54,509 bases of DNA from Hydrogenophaga sp. 2FB (GCF_005503365.1 NZ_SCML01000042.1:1-54509), one strand, 5' to 3'; positions 19,885-28,586 are shown, counted from the stretch's first letter. Program-made: numbers and translations. Notes: generated by a model not told the origin, from the sequence alone.

Positions 19885-21389
19885 GCCAGTGCCTCCAGCG
19901 TTGCCGCGTTGAGGTTGTCCAGGTTGATGTGTTGCAGGCCCTGGCTTTCCAGCCAGAAGCGCTGCAGCAGGTTGCCCAGCACGGTGTGCCGGTAGTGGGC
20001 GCTGGCGCGCATGTCGGAGATCGGCTGGAACTCGGCGCGCAACGCTTCGGTGGCCTTCTTCACGGTGTCGGTGGTCCAGGTTTGACCCCACAGCGCGGCT
20101 TCGGTTCGGCGGGCGCGCACGGGCGTGGCGGCCACGCCGCCGGCGCCGATGGAGATGTGTTGCACCACGCCCTCCTTGAGCGTCATCTGGATGGCGAGGC
20201 AGACGGCGGAGATGTCGTCGTCGAAGCGTTTGCTGATCTTGTAGACGCGCATGAATTCGGAGGAGGTTTGGGGCAAAGGCACCTTGACCCAGCACAACAG
20301 CTCATCGGCCTTCATCACATTCGTCCGGTACCCGGTGTACAGATCTTCCAGCGGCAACTCCCGGTGCGCGATCTGCCCCTTTCGGGCATCCCAGCGCATC
20401 AGCACCACGCTCGCCCCCAGCGCGATCAGCAGCGGCATCGAATCCCCGATCGGCGAGCCATTCGCCACATTGCCGCCCAGCGTGCCCGAGTTGCGCACCG
20501 GCAAGCCGGCAAAGCGCTGCGCGAAGGTCTTGAGCTGGGGCCGGTCCTGCACCAGCGCGTCGTACGCCTCGGTCAGATTCACCGCCGCGCCAATGGCGAT
20601 GTGGTTCGGGTAGCGCTCCACGCGACGCAGCTCGCGCGCCGTGGTCACGTCCAGCACGGTGGCAAATCGCTTGTGCATCTTGGTCACCCACAGGCCGACG
20701 TCGGTGCAGCCCGCCACCACCTGGGCCTTGGGGTGCGCGGCGCGCTGTTGCAGCAATTCGGCCAGCGTGGTCGGGCGCAGGTACACCGCGCCATCCGCTT
20801 TTTTCTTGTTGAGCACCTGCAGCGCCGCCACCGTCTGTGCCTCGTTCACGCCGCAACCCGCGGGCAGCGGCAAATCGACCATCTGCTGCGCCGCGTCCAG
20901 AATGGGCCGGTAGCCGGTGCAGCGGCACAAATTGCCCGAGAGGTCGGCCTGGGCCTGGGCGCGGTCGATGCCCTTTCCGCCGTCCGTGTTCTGGTACATA
21001 CCGAACAGGCTCATGACAAACCCGGGGGTGCAGAAGCCGCACTGGCTGCCGTGGCACTGCACCATGGCTTCCTGGGCCGGGTGCAGTTCACCAGCCGGCG
21101 CGTCGGCGCTGATATCTTCCACCGTCCACACCGCCAGGCCTTCCACCGAATGCGCCAGCCGGATGCAGCTGTTGATGGCCTTGTATTCCAGTTTCCCGTC
21201 CACCGCCTCGCCCAGCACCACGGTACAGGCGCCGCAGTCGCCTTCGCCGCAGCCTTCCTTGGTGCCGGTGCAGTGCAGGTCTTCGCGCAGCACCTCCAGC
21301 AAGGTGCGGTCGGGTGCCACGTTGTTCAGCGTCACGGGCTGGCCGCGGCGCAGGAAGGTCAGGGTTTGTGCGGATGTTTCAGTGCTCAT
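19881..21389 (-). CDS. xdhA: Xanthine dehydrogenase, iron-sulfur/FAD subunit
   Basis: A 502-aa subunit carrying electrons from the molybdenum subunit to NAD. The N-terminal ferredoxin-like [2Fe-2S] site is EGCGEGDCGACT. The second [2Fe-2S] site is CGFCTPGF with NLCRCTGYRPI. From about residue 185 there is an FAD domain with VAGCTDVGLWVTK and NSGTLGGNVANGSPIGD, and then the C-terminal CO-dehydrogenase flavoprotein domain. This is the fused XdhA form of Pseudomonas and Rhodobacter. The start at 21389 fits the domain start, and in-frame ATGs at 21401 and 21425 are possible. It is divergent from a LysR gene. Confidence 0.95.
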   Translation of the reverse strand: MSTETSAQTLTFLRRGQPVTLNNVAPDRTLLEVLREDLHCTGTKEGCGEGDCGACTVVLGEAVDGKLEYKAINSCIRLAHSVEGLAVWTVEDISADAPAGELHPAQEAMVQCHGSQCGFCTPGFVMSLFGMYQNTDGGKGIDRAQAQADLSGNLCRCTGYRPILDAAQQMVDLPLPAGCGVNEAQTVAALQVLNKKKADGAVYLRPTTLAELLQQRAAHPKAQVVAGCTDVGLWVTKMHKRFATVLDVTTARELRRVERYPNHIAIGAAVNLTEAYDALVQDRPQLKTFAQRFAGLPVRNSGTLGGNVANGSPIGDSMPLLIALGASVVLMRWDARKGQIAHRELPLEDLYTGYRTNVMKADELLCWVKVPLPQTSSEFMRVYKISKRFDDDISAVCLAIQMTLKEGVVQHISIGAGGVAATPVRARRTEAALWGQTWTTDTVKKATEALRAEFQPISDMRASAHYRHTVLGNLLQRFWLESQGLQHINLDNLNAATLEALA

Positions 21390-21421
21390 GCGTGCCAGCA
21401 TAGCGCTGGCCCCATGGCACA

Positions 21422-21441
21422 ACATATGCTCGGTCATATGT
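21422..21441. promoter_or_regulatory. Palindromic LysR-type operator candidate between xdhA and the LysR gene
   Basis: Perfect seven-base arms ACATATG / CATATGT are separated by six bases (CTCGGT), with an AT-rich character that stands out from its surroundings. The site sits 33 bases upstream of xdhA and about 50 bases upstream of the LysR start. This is the classic place for a regulator that controls itself and its divergent target. Confidence 0.6.
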
Positions 21442-21492
21442 CCAGAATGCCCAAATCACCATTCAGCCGCATACCGCCAGGGTATGAAATAC

Positions 21493-22428
21493 ATGTCCAT
21501 GTTTGACAAGATCGACCTGCACCTGATCCGCGTGCTCCACACCGTGCTCACCGAGCGCAGTGTGTCGCGCGCGGCGCTGCGGCTTGGCATGTACCAGCCG
21601 GCGGTGAGTGCCGCGCTCAAACGCTTGCGCGAACTGGCCGGCGACCCCCTTCTGGTGCGCTCGGGCTCGGGCATGGTGCCCACCGTGGCCGGCCTGCGCA
21701 TGATCGAGCCGGCGGCGGACATCCTGCGCAGCGCCGAGGTGCTGTTCTCCGACGCGCGCAGCTTCGAGCCCGCCACCGCCCGCCACAGCTTCAGCCTGGC
21801 CGCCAGCGACTACATGGACCCGCTGTTCCTGCCGCAGCTGGTGAGCCAGATCAAGAGCCAGGCGCCGAACTGCCCGATCGACATCCACCCGCTCTCGGCC
21901 GACTCCGACTACCGCAACCACCTCGCCCAGGGCGACGTGGACGTGGTGATCGGCAACTGGTCGCAGCCGCCCGACGACCTGCACCTGGGCCGCCTGTTCG
22001 GCGACGAGGTGGTGTGCCTGGTGTCGAACCAGCACCCGGCCGCGCGCCGCGGCTGGGACGTGGAAGCCTGGCTCGGCGCCGAGCACATCGCGCCCACGCC
22101 CACCCACCCCGGCGCGCGCGGCTTCATCGACGAGCACCTGGCCACGCTGGGCATGGTGCGCAACATCACCGCGCGCTGCCCGCATTTCGGCCTGATCCCG
22201 GCCATGGTGGCAGGCAGTCTGCTGGTGCTCACCACCGGCCGCCAGTACTGCGACCGCTTCACCGGTGTGCTGCCGGTGCAGGTGCTGCCCTGCCCGGTGG
22301 AATTTCCGCGAATGATGTATTACCAGCTCTGGCACGAACGCACCCACGCCTCCAAGGCCGGGCGCTGGTTGCGGGAGCAGATCAAGAGCGTTGCCGCTTC
22401 GCTCAAGCGGCCAGACGCCGACAACTGA
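21493..22428 (+). CDS. LysR-family regulator of the purine locus
   Basis: A 311-aa LysR regulator. The N-terminal winged helix spans about residues 3-62, with SRAALRLGMYQPAVSAALKRL as the recognition helix. The effector domain begins near residue 90 (HSFSLAASDYMDPLFLPQL). It is divergent from xdhAB and co-directional with the purine ABC importer, so purine or urate sensing is likely but unproven. A GGG-containing site about 10 bases upstream favours the ATG at 21493. ATGs at 21484 and 21499 are alternatives. Confidence 0.92.
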   Translation: MSMFDKIDLHLIRVLHTVLTERSVSRAALRLGMYQPAVSAALKRLRELAGDPLLVRSGSGMVPTVAGLRMIEPAADILRSAEVLFSDARSFEPATARHSFSLAASDYMDPLFLPQLVSQIKSQAPNCPIDIHPLSADSDYRNHLAQGDVDVVIGNWSQPPDDLHLGRLFGDEVVCLVSNQHPAARRGWDVEAWLGAEHIAPTPTHPGARGFIDEHLATLGMVRNITARCPHFGLIPAMVAGSLLVLTTGRQYCDRFTGVLPVQVLPCPVEFPRMMYYQLWHERTHASKAGRWLREQIKSVAASLKRPDADN

Positions 22429-22451
22429 CCGCCCCATACAAAAGGAGACAC

Positions 22452-23993
22452 ATGACCACGACAAGACTGCAACTCAGCGGCATCACCAAACGCTATCCGG
22501 GCGTGGTGGCCAACAGCGGCGTTTCGCTCACCGTGTTGCCCGGCGAGGTGCACGCCGTGCTGGGCGAGAACGGCGCGGGCAAGTCCACGCTGATGAAGAT
22601 CATCTACGGCTCGGTGAAACCCGACGAAGGCTCGGTGATGTTCAACGGCAAGCCGGTGCACATCCGCAACCCGCAGGAAGCGCGGGCGCTGGGCATCAGC
22701 ATGGTGTTCCAGCACTTCAGCCTGTTCGACACGCTCACCGTGGCCGAGAACGTCTGGCTGGGGCTGGACAAGTCGCTCACGCTGCCGCAGGTGAGCGCGA
22801 GCATCACCGCCAAGGCGACAGAGTATGGGCTGGACGTCGACCCCTCCCGGCCGGTGCACACGCTCTCGGTGGGCGAGATGCAGCGGGTGGAAATCATCCG
22901 CGCCTTGCTCACGAACCCGCAACTGCTCATCCTCGACGAACCCACCTCGGTGCTCACGCCACAGGCGGTGGAAAAACTGTTCGTGGTGCTGCGCAAGCTC
23001 GCGTCCGAGGGCTGCAGCATCCTCTACATCAGCCACAAGCTGCACGAGATCCGCGAACTGTGCACCGCCTGCACCGTGCTGCGCGGCGGGCAGGTCACGG
23101 GCGTGTGCAACCCGCGCGAAGAGAGCAACGCTTCGCTCTCGCGCCTGATGATCGGCGCCGAGCCGCCCGCGCTGGAAGTGCGCGCGCTGCATGCCGGTGC
23201 CACGGTGCTGGAGGTGAGCGGCCTCACCCTGCAGAGCGACGACCCCTTCGGCACCCACCTGAGCGACATCGCGCTCAGCGTGCGCGCGGGCGAGGTGGTG
23301 GGCATCGCGGGCGTGTCGGGCAACGGCCAGAGCGAGTTGCTGTATAGCCTGTCGGGCGAAGACACGCGCGCACCGGCCGGCAGCGTCCGCATGGGTGGGC
23401 AGGATGTTTCGCGCCAGAGCCCCACGAAGCGGCGCGCGTTGGGCTTGCATTTCGTGCCCGAGGAGCGCCTGGGCCGCGGTGCGGTGCCCACGCTGTCGTT
23501 GGCGCACAACCTCCTGCTCTCGCGCGACGATGCGCTGGGCGCGGGCGGCTGGATCCGCGTGAACGCGCTCAAGACGCAGGCGGCCGACATCATCAGCCGC
23601 TACAAGGTCAAGGCCAATGGGCCGGACGCTGCGGCCAAGTCGCTCTCGGGCGGCAACCTGCAAAAGTTCATCGTCGGTCGCGAGATCGAGGCCAAGCCCA
23701 AACTGCTCATCGTGAGCCAGCCCACCTGGGGCGTGGACGTGGGCGCGGCCGCCCAGATCCGCGGCGAAATTCTGAAGCTGCGCGACGCGGGCTGCGCGGT
23801 GCTGGTGGTGAGCGAAGAACTCGACGAACTGTTCGAGATCAGCGACCGCCTGCACGTGATTGCCAAAGGCCGCCTCTCGCCCAGCCTGGACCGGGCCGAC
23901 GCGACCATCGAGCGCATCGGCATGTGGATGTCCGGCCTCTGGGACACCACACCCCACCACAAAGAAAAGGAGACTGCCCATGTTGCGGCTTGA
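22452..23993 (+). CDS. Nucleobase/nucleoside ABC importer ATP-binding protein
   Basis: A 513-aa double ABC ATPase of the BMP-importer type (nucleoside/purine uptake). The first domain is intact: GENGAGKST, FQHFSLFDTLTV, TLSVGEMQRVEI and LLILDEPTSVLTP. The second has the degenerate Walker A-like GVSGNGQSELL, an intact LSGGNLQK signature, and VSQPTWGVDVGA in place of the DE pair, as is usual in this subfamily. AAAGGAG precedes the ATG by 6 bases. It is first of the importer genes and overlaps the first permease by 14 bases. Confidence 0.93.
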   Translation: MTTTRLQLSGITKRYPGVVANSGVSLTVLPGEVHAVLGENGAGKSTLMKIIYGSVKPDEGSVMFNGKPVHIRNPQEARALGISMVFQHFSLFDTLTVAENVWLGLDKSLTLPQVSASITAKATEYGLDVDPSRPVHTLSVGEMQRVEIIRALLTNPQLLILDEPTSVLTPQAVEKLFVVLRKLASEGCSILYISHKLHEIRELCTACTVLRGGQVTGVCNPREESNASLSRLMIGAEPPALEVRALHAGATVLEVSGLTLQSDDPFGTHLSDIALSVRAGEVVGIAGVSGNGQSELLYSLSGEDTRAPAGSVRMGGQDVSRQSPTKRRALGLHFVPEERLGRGAVPTLSLAHNLLLSRDDALGAGGWIRVNALKTQAADIISRYKVKANGPDAAAKSLSGGNLQKFIVGREIEAKPKLLIVSQPTWGVDVGAAAQIRGEILKLRDAGCAVLVVSEELDELFEISDRLHVIAKGRLSPSLDRADATIERIGMWMSGLWDTTPHHKEKETAHVAA

Positions 23994-25161
23994 AGTCCGT
24001 CCCCAGCCCTCGGCGCGCTGGGGCTATGCCTCGCCGTTGCTGGCGTTGCTGATCACCGTGGTGATCGGCGTCATTCTGTTTGCCGTGCTCGGCAAAGACC
24101 CGGTGCGTGGCCTGCAGGTGTTCTTCTGGGAGCCGATCAAGAGCACCTACGCGCTGTCGGAGCTGATGGTGAAGGCCACGCCGCTGCTCATCATCGCGCT
24201 CGGCCTGGCGGTGTGTTTCCGCTCCAACGTGTGGAACATCGGCGCCGAGGGGCAGTACATCATCGGCGCGATCTTCGCCGCCGGCGTGGCGCTGATGGCC
24301 GACAAGACCACCGGCCCCTGGATCGTGCCCGTGGTGCTCGCGGCGGGGGTGTTGGGTGGCATGCTGTGGGCGGGCATTACCGCGCTGCTGCGCGACCGCT
24401 TCAATGCCAACGAAATCCTCGTGAGCCTGATGCTGGTGTACGTGGCGATCCAGGTGCTGAACTTCCTGGTCTATGGCCCGTGGAAGGACCCGGCCGGCTA
24501 CAACTTCCCGCAGACCAAGACCTTCGAGGCGGTCACGCAGATCCCGCGCCTCATGCAAGGCTCGCGCGTGAACATCGGCTTGCTGCTGGCCCTGGGCGGT
24601 GTGGCGGCGGTGTGGATCTTTCTGTTCCGCACCTACGCGGGCTACGCACAGCTCGTGGGTGGCCTGGCGCCGGCAGCGGCGCGCTACGCGGGCTTCTCAT
24701 CGCGCAAGGCGCTGTGGACCGCGCTGCTCGTCTCGGGCGGGGCGGCGGGTCTGGCCGGCGGGCTGGAAGTGGCCGGGCCGATTGGCCAGCTCACGCCGTA
24801 CGTGCCGGCAGGCTACGGCTTCGCCGCCATCATCGTGGCCTTCGTCGGGCGGCTGCATCCGGTGGGCATCGTGTTCTCCGCGATCCTCATGAGCATGTTC
24901 TACATCGGCGGTGAGCTGGCGCAGTCGCGCCTGGGGCTGCCCAAGTCGATCACGGGTGTGTTCCAGGGCTTGTTGCTGTTCGCGTTGCTGGCGTGTGACA
25001 CGCTCATCGCCTATCGCGTCAGGTTCACCCACACCGGGCTGCGCGTCACGCCCACGAAAGGACAGCATCCGCCGCCCGGTCTGAGTTCCTCGAAGGTCGG
25101 TTCCGCGGTGCCCCTTGACGGCGCCGCCACGGCCCAACGCACCTCCAACGGAGATCACTGA
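23980..25161 (+). CDS. Nucleobase/nucleoside ABC importer permease 1
   Basis: A 393-aa permease of the BPD_transp_2 family with eight or more hydrophobic segments. It has the BMP-importer signature NVWNIGAEGQYIIGA and the loop FNANEILVSLML. The family body ends near ACDTLIAYRVRF. After that there is a 45-residue hydrophilic tail (Pro/Ser/Thr/Gly-rich), whose DNA resembles the dispersed repeat seen at 27.3 kb. The start overlaps the ATPase end, and the stop shares one base with the next ATG (TGATG). Confidence 0.93.
   Translation: MLRLEVRPQPSARWGYASPLLALLITVVIGVILFAVLGKDPVRGLQVFFWEPIKSTYALSELMVKATPLLIIALGLAVCFRSNVWNIGAEGQYIIGAIFAAGVALMADKTTGPWIVPVVLAAGVLGGMLWAGITALLRDRFNANEILVSLMLVYVAIQVLNFLVYGPWKDPAGYNFPQTKTFEAVTQIPRLMQGSRVNIGLLLALGGVAAVWIFLFRTYAGYAQLVGGLAPAAARYAGFSSRKALWTALLVSGGAAGLAGGLEVAGPIGQLTPYVPAGYGFAAIIVAFVGRLHPVGIVFSAILMSMFYIGGELAQSRLGLPKSITGVFQGLLLFALLACDTLIAYRVRFTHTGLRVTPTKGQHPPPGLSSSKVGSAVPLDGAATAQRTSNGDH
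25085..25127 (+). repeat. Dispersed-repeat remnant inside the permease 3' end
   Basis: The segment resembles the second half of the intergenic repeat at 27345-27380. Both share GGTTCC, then CGGTGCC, then CT..GACA/G and a GCCGCC end in the same order and spacing. Here it is translated as the C-terminal tail of permease 1. Identity was judged by eye. Confidence 0.5.
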
Positions 25162-26081
25162 TGGAATCCATCGCACTTCTGATCGCGGCCTCGCTCAACG
25201 CAGGCACGGTGTTGGCCATTGCATCGCTCGGCCTGCTCATCAACGAAAAAGCCGGCATCGTCAACCTCGGCGCCGAGGGCATGATGCTGTGCGCCGCGCT
25301 CGCCGGCTTTGCCACGGTGGTGCACACCGGCAGCACCACGCTCGGCTTCGCGGCGGGCATGGCCGCCGGGGCCTTGCTCGCGGCCATCTTCGGTGGCCTC
25401 GTGATCTGGCTCAACACCAACCAGTACGCCACGGGCCTGGCGCTCAGCCTGTTCGGCGCGGGCTTCTCGGCCTTCGCCGGCACCAGCTACGTGCAGGAAA
25501 AGCTGCCCGAGCAGACGCGCCACGCGATTCCGCTGCTCGGTGACATCCCGCTGATCGGCCCGGCGCTGTTCCGCCACCACCCCATGGTCTACATCTGCGT
25601 GGCACTGGTGATCTTCCTGATCTGGTTCCTCTACCGCACGCGCGCCGGCCTGGTGCTGCGCAGCGTGGGCGAGAGTCCCGAGTCCTCGCACGCGCTTGGG
25701 TATCCGGTGCGCCGCATTCGCCTGGTGGCGGTGATGGCCGGAGGCGCGCTGTGTGGCCTGGCGGGTGCGTATGTGTCCACCGTCTACACGCCGTTGTGGG
25801 TCGAAGGCATGATCGCCGGCAAGGGCTGGATCGCGCTCGCGTTGACCACCTTCGCCACCTGGCGACCGGCCCGCGTGTTGCTCGGCGCCTACCTGTTCGG
25901 CGGTGTGACGATGCTGCAGTTTCACCTGCAAGGTGTCGGCGTCAACGTGCCCAGCCAGTTCCTCACGATGATGCCGTACGTGGCCACCATCGTCGTGCTG
26001 GTGTTGATCTCGCGCAACCCGACGTGGATCCGTATCAACATGCCCTCGTCCATCGGAAAACCCTTCTACCCGGGCGCATAA
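25161..26081 (+). CDS. Nucleobase/nucleoside ABC importer permease 2
   Basis: A 306-aa second permease. Hydrophobic segments include ESIALLIAASLNAGTVLAIASLGLL and a late MMPYVATIVVLVLI. It carries the family signature EKAGIVNLGAEGMMLCAAL and the ATPase-contact loop VGESPESSHALGYPV. It forms the heterodimeric membrane channel with permease 1. Its start codon shares a base with the permease 1 stop, so the two are almost certainly made together. Confidence 0.93.
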   Translation: MESIALLIAASLNAGTVLAIASLGLLINEKAGIVNLGAEGMMLCAALAGFATVVHTGSTTLGFAAGMAAGALLAAIFGGLVIWLNTNQYATGLALSLFGAGFSAFAGTSYVQEKLPEQTRHAIPLLGDIPLIGPALFRHHPMVYICVALVIFLIWFLYRTRAGLVLRSVGESPESSHALGYPVRRIRLVAVMAGGALCGLAGAYVSTVYTPLWVEGMIAGKGWIALALTTFATWRPARVLLGAYLFGGVTMLQFHLQGVGVNVPSQFLTMMPYVATIVVLVLISRNPTWIRINMPSSIGKPFYPGA

Positions 26082-26133
26082 TCTTTTCTGCTTTTTGCAA
26101 CCGTTGTCCCCTTTCCCAACAAAGAGGTTATCC

Positions 26134-27282
26134 ATGACAGATTTGAGCAAACGTTCCCTGATGAAGGTTGCCGCGGTGACCGCGCTGACCAGCGCTGTCC
26201 TGATCGGCTGCGGCAAGAAGGAAGAGGCTGCCGCGCCCGCCGCCGCCCCCGCACCTGCTGCTGCGCCGGCACCCAAGGCCGAGCCGCTGAAGATCGCGTT
26301 TGCCTACGTCGGCCCGGTGGGCGACGGCGGCTGGACCTTTGCGCACGACAACGGCCGCAAAGCGCTGGAGAAGGAATTCGGCGACAAGATCGTGACCAGC
26401 TTCGTCGAGAACGTACCCGAGAGCGCCGACGCCGAGCGCGTGATCCGCGACCTGGCCGGCCAAGGCAACAAGCTGGTCTTCGGTACCACCTTCGGCTACA
26501 TGGAGCCCATGCTCAAGATCGCGCCCGACTTCAAGGACGTGAAGTTCGAACACGCCACCGGCTACAAGACCTCCGACAACCTGCGCACCTACGACAGCCG
26601 CACCTACGAAGGCGCGTACATGGCCGGCGTGATCGCGGGCGGCATGACCAAGACCAACACGCTGGGCGTGGTGGCTTCGATCCCAATCCCTGAAGTGATC
26701 CGCAACATCAACAGCTTCACACTGGGCGCGCAATCGGTGAACCCCAAGGTCAAGACCAAGGTGGTCTGGGTCAACGGCTGGTTCGACCCACCGAAGGAAA
26801 CCGAAGCCGCGACCTCGCTGATCAACGGCGGCGCCGACATCCTGTTCCAGAACACCGACTCGTCGGCCGTGCTGCAGACCGCCGAGAAGATGGGCAAGCG
26901 CGCCTTCGGTTGGGATTCGGACATGACCGCCTACGGCCCCAAGGCCCACCTGGGTTCGGCCGTCATCAACTGGGCGCCGTACTACATCAAGGCCACCAAG
27001 GACGTGCTGGAAGGCACCTGGTCCACCGGCGGCGTGTGGTGGGGTGTGAAGGAAGGCGCGATCGACATGGTCTCCGTGGCCGCCGACGTGCCCGCCGACG
27101 TGAAAGCCAAACTCGACACCGTGCGCGCTGGCTTGAAAGACGGCAGCTTCTCGATCTGGAAGGGCCCGATCATGGGTTCGGACGGCAAGGAAGTGCTGGC
27201 CAAGGACGCTGTTGCTGACGACAAGTTCCTGGGTGGCGTCAAGTTCTATGTGAAGGGCGTTGAAGGCAAAGTGCCGAACTAA
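26134..27282 (+). CDS. BMP-family substrate-binding lipoprotein
   Basis: A 382-aa PnrA/BMP-type binding protein, the receptor of the importer encoded just upstream. The signal peptide ends in the lipobox VLIGC (Cys26), so it is a lipoprotein. Residues 27-50 form a KKEE then Ala/Pro-rich flexible linker. The binding domain begins at KIAFAYVGPVGDGGWTF. FVENVPESADAERVIRDL, FGYMEPMLK and PIPEVIRNINSFTLG are shared with the second BMP protein at 30103-31194. AAAGAGG precedes the ATG. Confidence 0.94.
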   Translation: MTDLSKRSLMKVAAVTALTSAVLIGCGKKEEAAAPAAAPAPAAAPAPKAEPLKIAFAYVGPVGDGGWTFAHDNGRKALEKEFGDKIVTSFVENVPESADAERVIRDLAGQGNKLVFGTTFGYMEPMLKIAPDFKDVKFEHATGYKTSDNLRTYDSRTYEGAYMAGVIAGGMTKTNTLGVVASIPIPEVIRNINSFTLGAQSVNPKVKTKVVWVNGWFDPPKETEAATSLINGGADILFQNTDSSAVLQTAEKMGKRAFGWDSDMTAYGPKAHLGSAVINWAPYYIKATKDVLEGTWSTGGVWWGVKEGAIDMVSVAADVPADVKAKLDTVRAGLKDGSFSIWKGPIMGSDGKEVLAKDAVADDKFLGGVKFYVKGVEGKVPN

Positions 27283-27290
27283 GCTCACCC

Positions 27291-27372
27291 CCGCCGCGCT
27301 TCGCGCGACCCCCTCGAGGGGGCGGCACCAATGGCCCGGCAAAGCCGGTTCCACGGTGCCTCTGGACAAGAG
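27291..27372. repeat. Dispersed intergenic repeat, palindrome-rich
   Basis: This element holds several short palindromes in a row: GCGCTTCGCGC, CCCCCTCGAGGGGG (27309-27322), then CCGGCAAAGCCGG, ending GGTTCCACGGTGCC. A related copy is visible at 25085-25127. Similar elements are common between genes in Comamonadaceae, as I recall. It separates the importer operon from the Rieske gene. Confidence 0.6.
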
Positions 27373-27399
27373 AGCCGCCTCCGGGGGGCTTTTCTTTTT
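27373..27399 (+). terminator. Intrinsic terminator after the BMP importer operon
   Basis: The stem AGCCGCC / GGGGGCT closes over TCCG with one mismatch, and TTTTCTTTTT follows directly. It would end the transcript of the ABC importer genes. Confidence 0.65.
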
Positions 27400-27417
27400 G
27401 GGTGAGGGGAAGTTGCT

Positions 27418-27441
27418 CCCTCTCCCGCTGGCGGGAGAGGG
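27418..27441. repeat. Strong 11-bp hairpin repeat
   Basis: Perfect arms CCCTCTCCCGC / GCGGGAGAGGG with a two-base loop, 43 bases before the Rieske start codon. This type of palindrome is typical of short dispersed intergenic hairpins in proteobacteria. Confidence 0.6.
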
Positions 27442-27483
27442 TTGAGGCGAGGGCAAAGCGCGGTCTATCAGGATGAAAGCCAC

Positions 27484-28509
27484 ATGATCGAACAACAACT
27501 CTGGCACCCCGTGACCGCCTCCCACCAGGTGCGCCACGAACCCGTGGCCTGTTCCCTGCTGGGCCAACCGCTCGTGCTCTGGCGCGAGCACTCCCACGAC
27601 GGCTCGCACGTGCACGCCTGGGTCGACCGCTGTCCGCACCGAGGCGCCAGGCTCTCGCTGGGCCGCGTGCTGATCGGCGTGCACGGCGCGCGCCTCGAAT
27701 GCCCGTACCACGGCTGGCAATTCGCCGCCGGCGAAGGCCGCTGCCAGCACATCCCCGCGGCACCCGATTTCGTGCCACCAGCCGCCCACCGCGCTACCGT
27801 GTTCGAAGCGCGCGAGCAGCACGGCCTGGTGTGGGTGCGCCTGCATGCGCCCACGAATCCCCTGTCGCCCGATCTGGCCGACCCGCCCGCCTTCGCGCAA
27901 AGCGACGACGCCACCTGGCGCACCGTGCTCTGCGGCCCCTACGAACTCAACACCAGCGCACCCCGCCTGGTGGAAAACTTCCTCGACCTGAGCCACTTCG
28001 GCTTCGTGCACGAAGGCTGGCTGGGCGAACGTGGCCACGCGCAGGTGCAGACCGGTGTGGTCGAGGAGGGCACTGGCCTGGCCGGACTCGTGGTGAGCGA
28101 CGCACGCGCCTGGCAGCCGCGCGCGTATGCAAGTGCCGGAGAAGGCACCTGGATCGCCTACCGCTACGACGTGCCGCACCCGTTCGCCGCCATTCTGCGC
28201 AAGGACGCCACGCAAGGCGACCCGGTGAGCAACGCCATCGCGCTCTTCATCCGGCCCGACGGGAACGAGATGTGCACGGCCTGGTTCGTGATGGCCACGC
28301 AAGGCGATACATCGAGCGACAAGGAACTCATTGATTTCCAGGACGCGGTGTTCGCGCAGGACCGCCCGGTGGTCGAATCGCAGCGCCCTCGCGCCCTGCC
28401 GGTGGGGCGCACCGTGCCCGTCACCGAGGTGCACGGCCCGGCCGACCGCGTGTCCAGCGCATACCGCCGCTACCTGAACCGCCTGGGCGTTGTGCTCGGC
28501 ACGTGTTGA
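27484..28509 (+). CDS. Rieske non-heme iron oxygenase, alpha subunit, orphan
   Basis: A 341-aa Rieske oxygenase. The [2Fe-2S] ligands are CPHRGA (about residues 49-54) and CPYHGW, with 20 residues between them. The mononuclear iron site is suggested by ENFLDLSHFGFVHEG. It resembles one-subunit demethylases/hydroxylases of the vanillate demethylase or methylxanthine N-demethylase size class (about 350 aa). No ferredoxin reductase is encoded nearby. It sits between a purine importer and adenine/guanine deaminases, so a purine or methylpurine substrate is a reasonable inference, but I cannot assign one. Confidence 0.9.
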   Translation: MIEQQLWHPVTASHQVRHEPVACSLLGQPLVLWREHSHDGSHVHAWVDRCPHRGARLSLGRVLIGVHGARLECPYHGWQFAAGEGRCQHIPAAPDFVPPAAHRATVFEAREQHGLVWVRLHAPTNPLSPDLADPPAFAQSDDATWRTVLCGPYELNTSAPRLVENFLDLSHFGFVHEGWLGERGHAQVQTGVVEEGTGLAGLVVSDARAWQPRAYASAGEGTWIAYRYDVPHPFAAILRKDATQGDPVSNAIALFIRPDGNEMCTAWFVMATQGDTSSDKELIDFQDAVFAQDRPVVESQRPRALPVGRTVPVTEVHGPADRVSSAYRRYLNRLGVVLGTC

Positions 28510-28586
28510 ATGCAACACCTGGGCGGGGCACGCGTGGCATCATTTCTCTCGAGGCGGTCTCGCCCCAACGCTGAGGACAATTCCCC

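Noticed and set aside
26128..28518. Long minus-strand open frame of about 800 codons
   Set aside because: It is antisense to the BMP and Rieske genes and encodes no recognisable domain.
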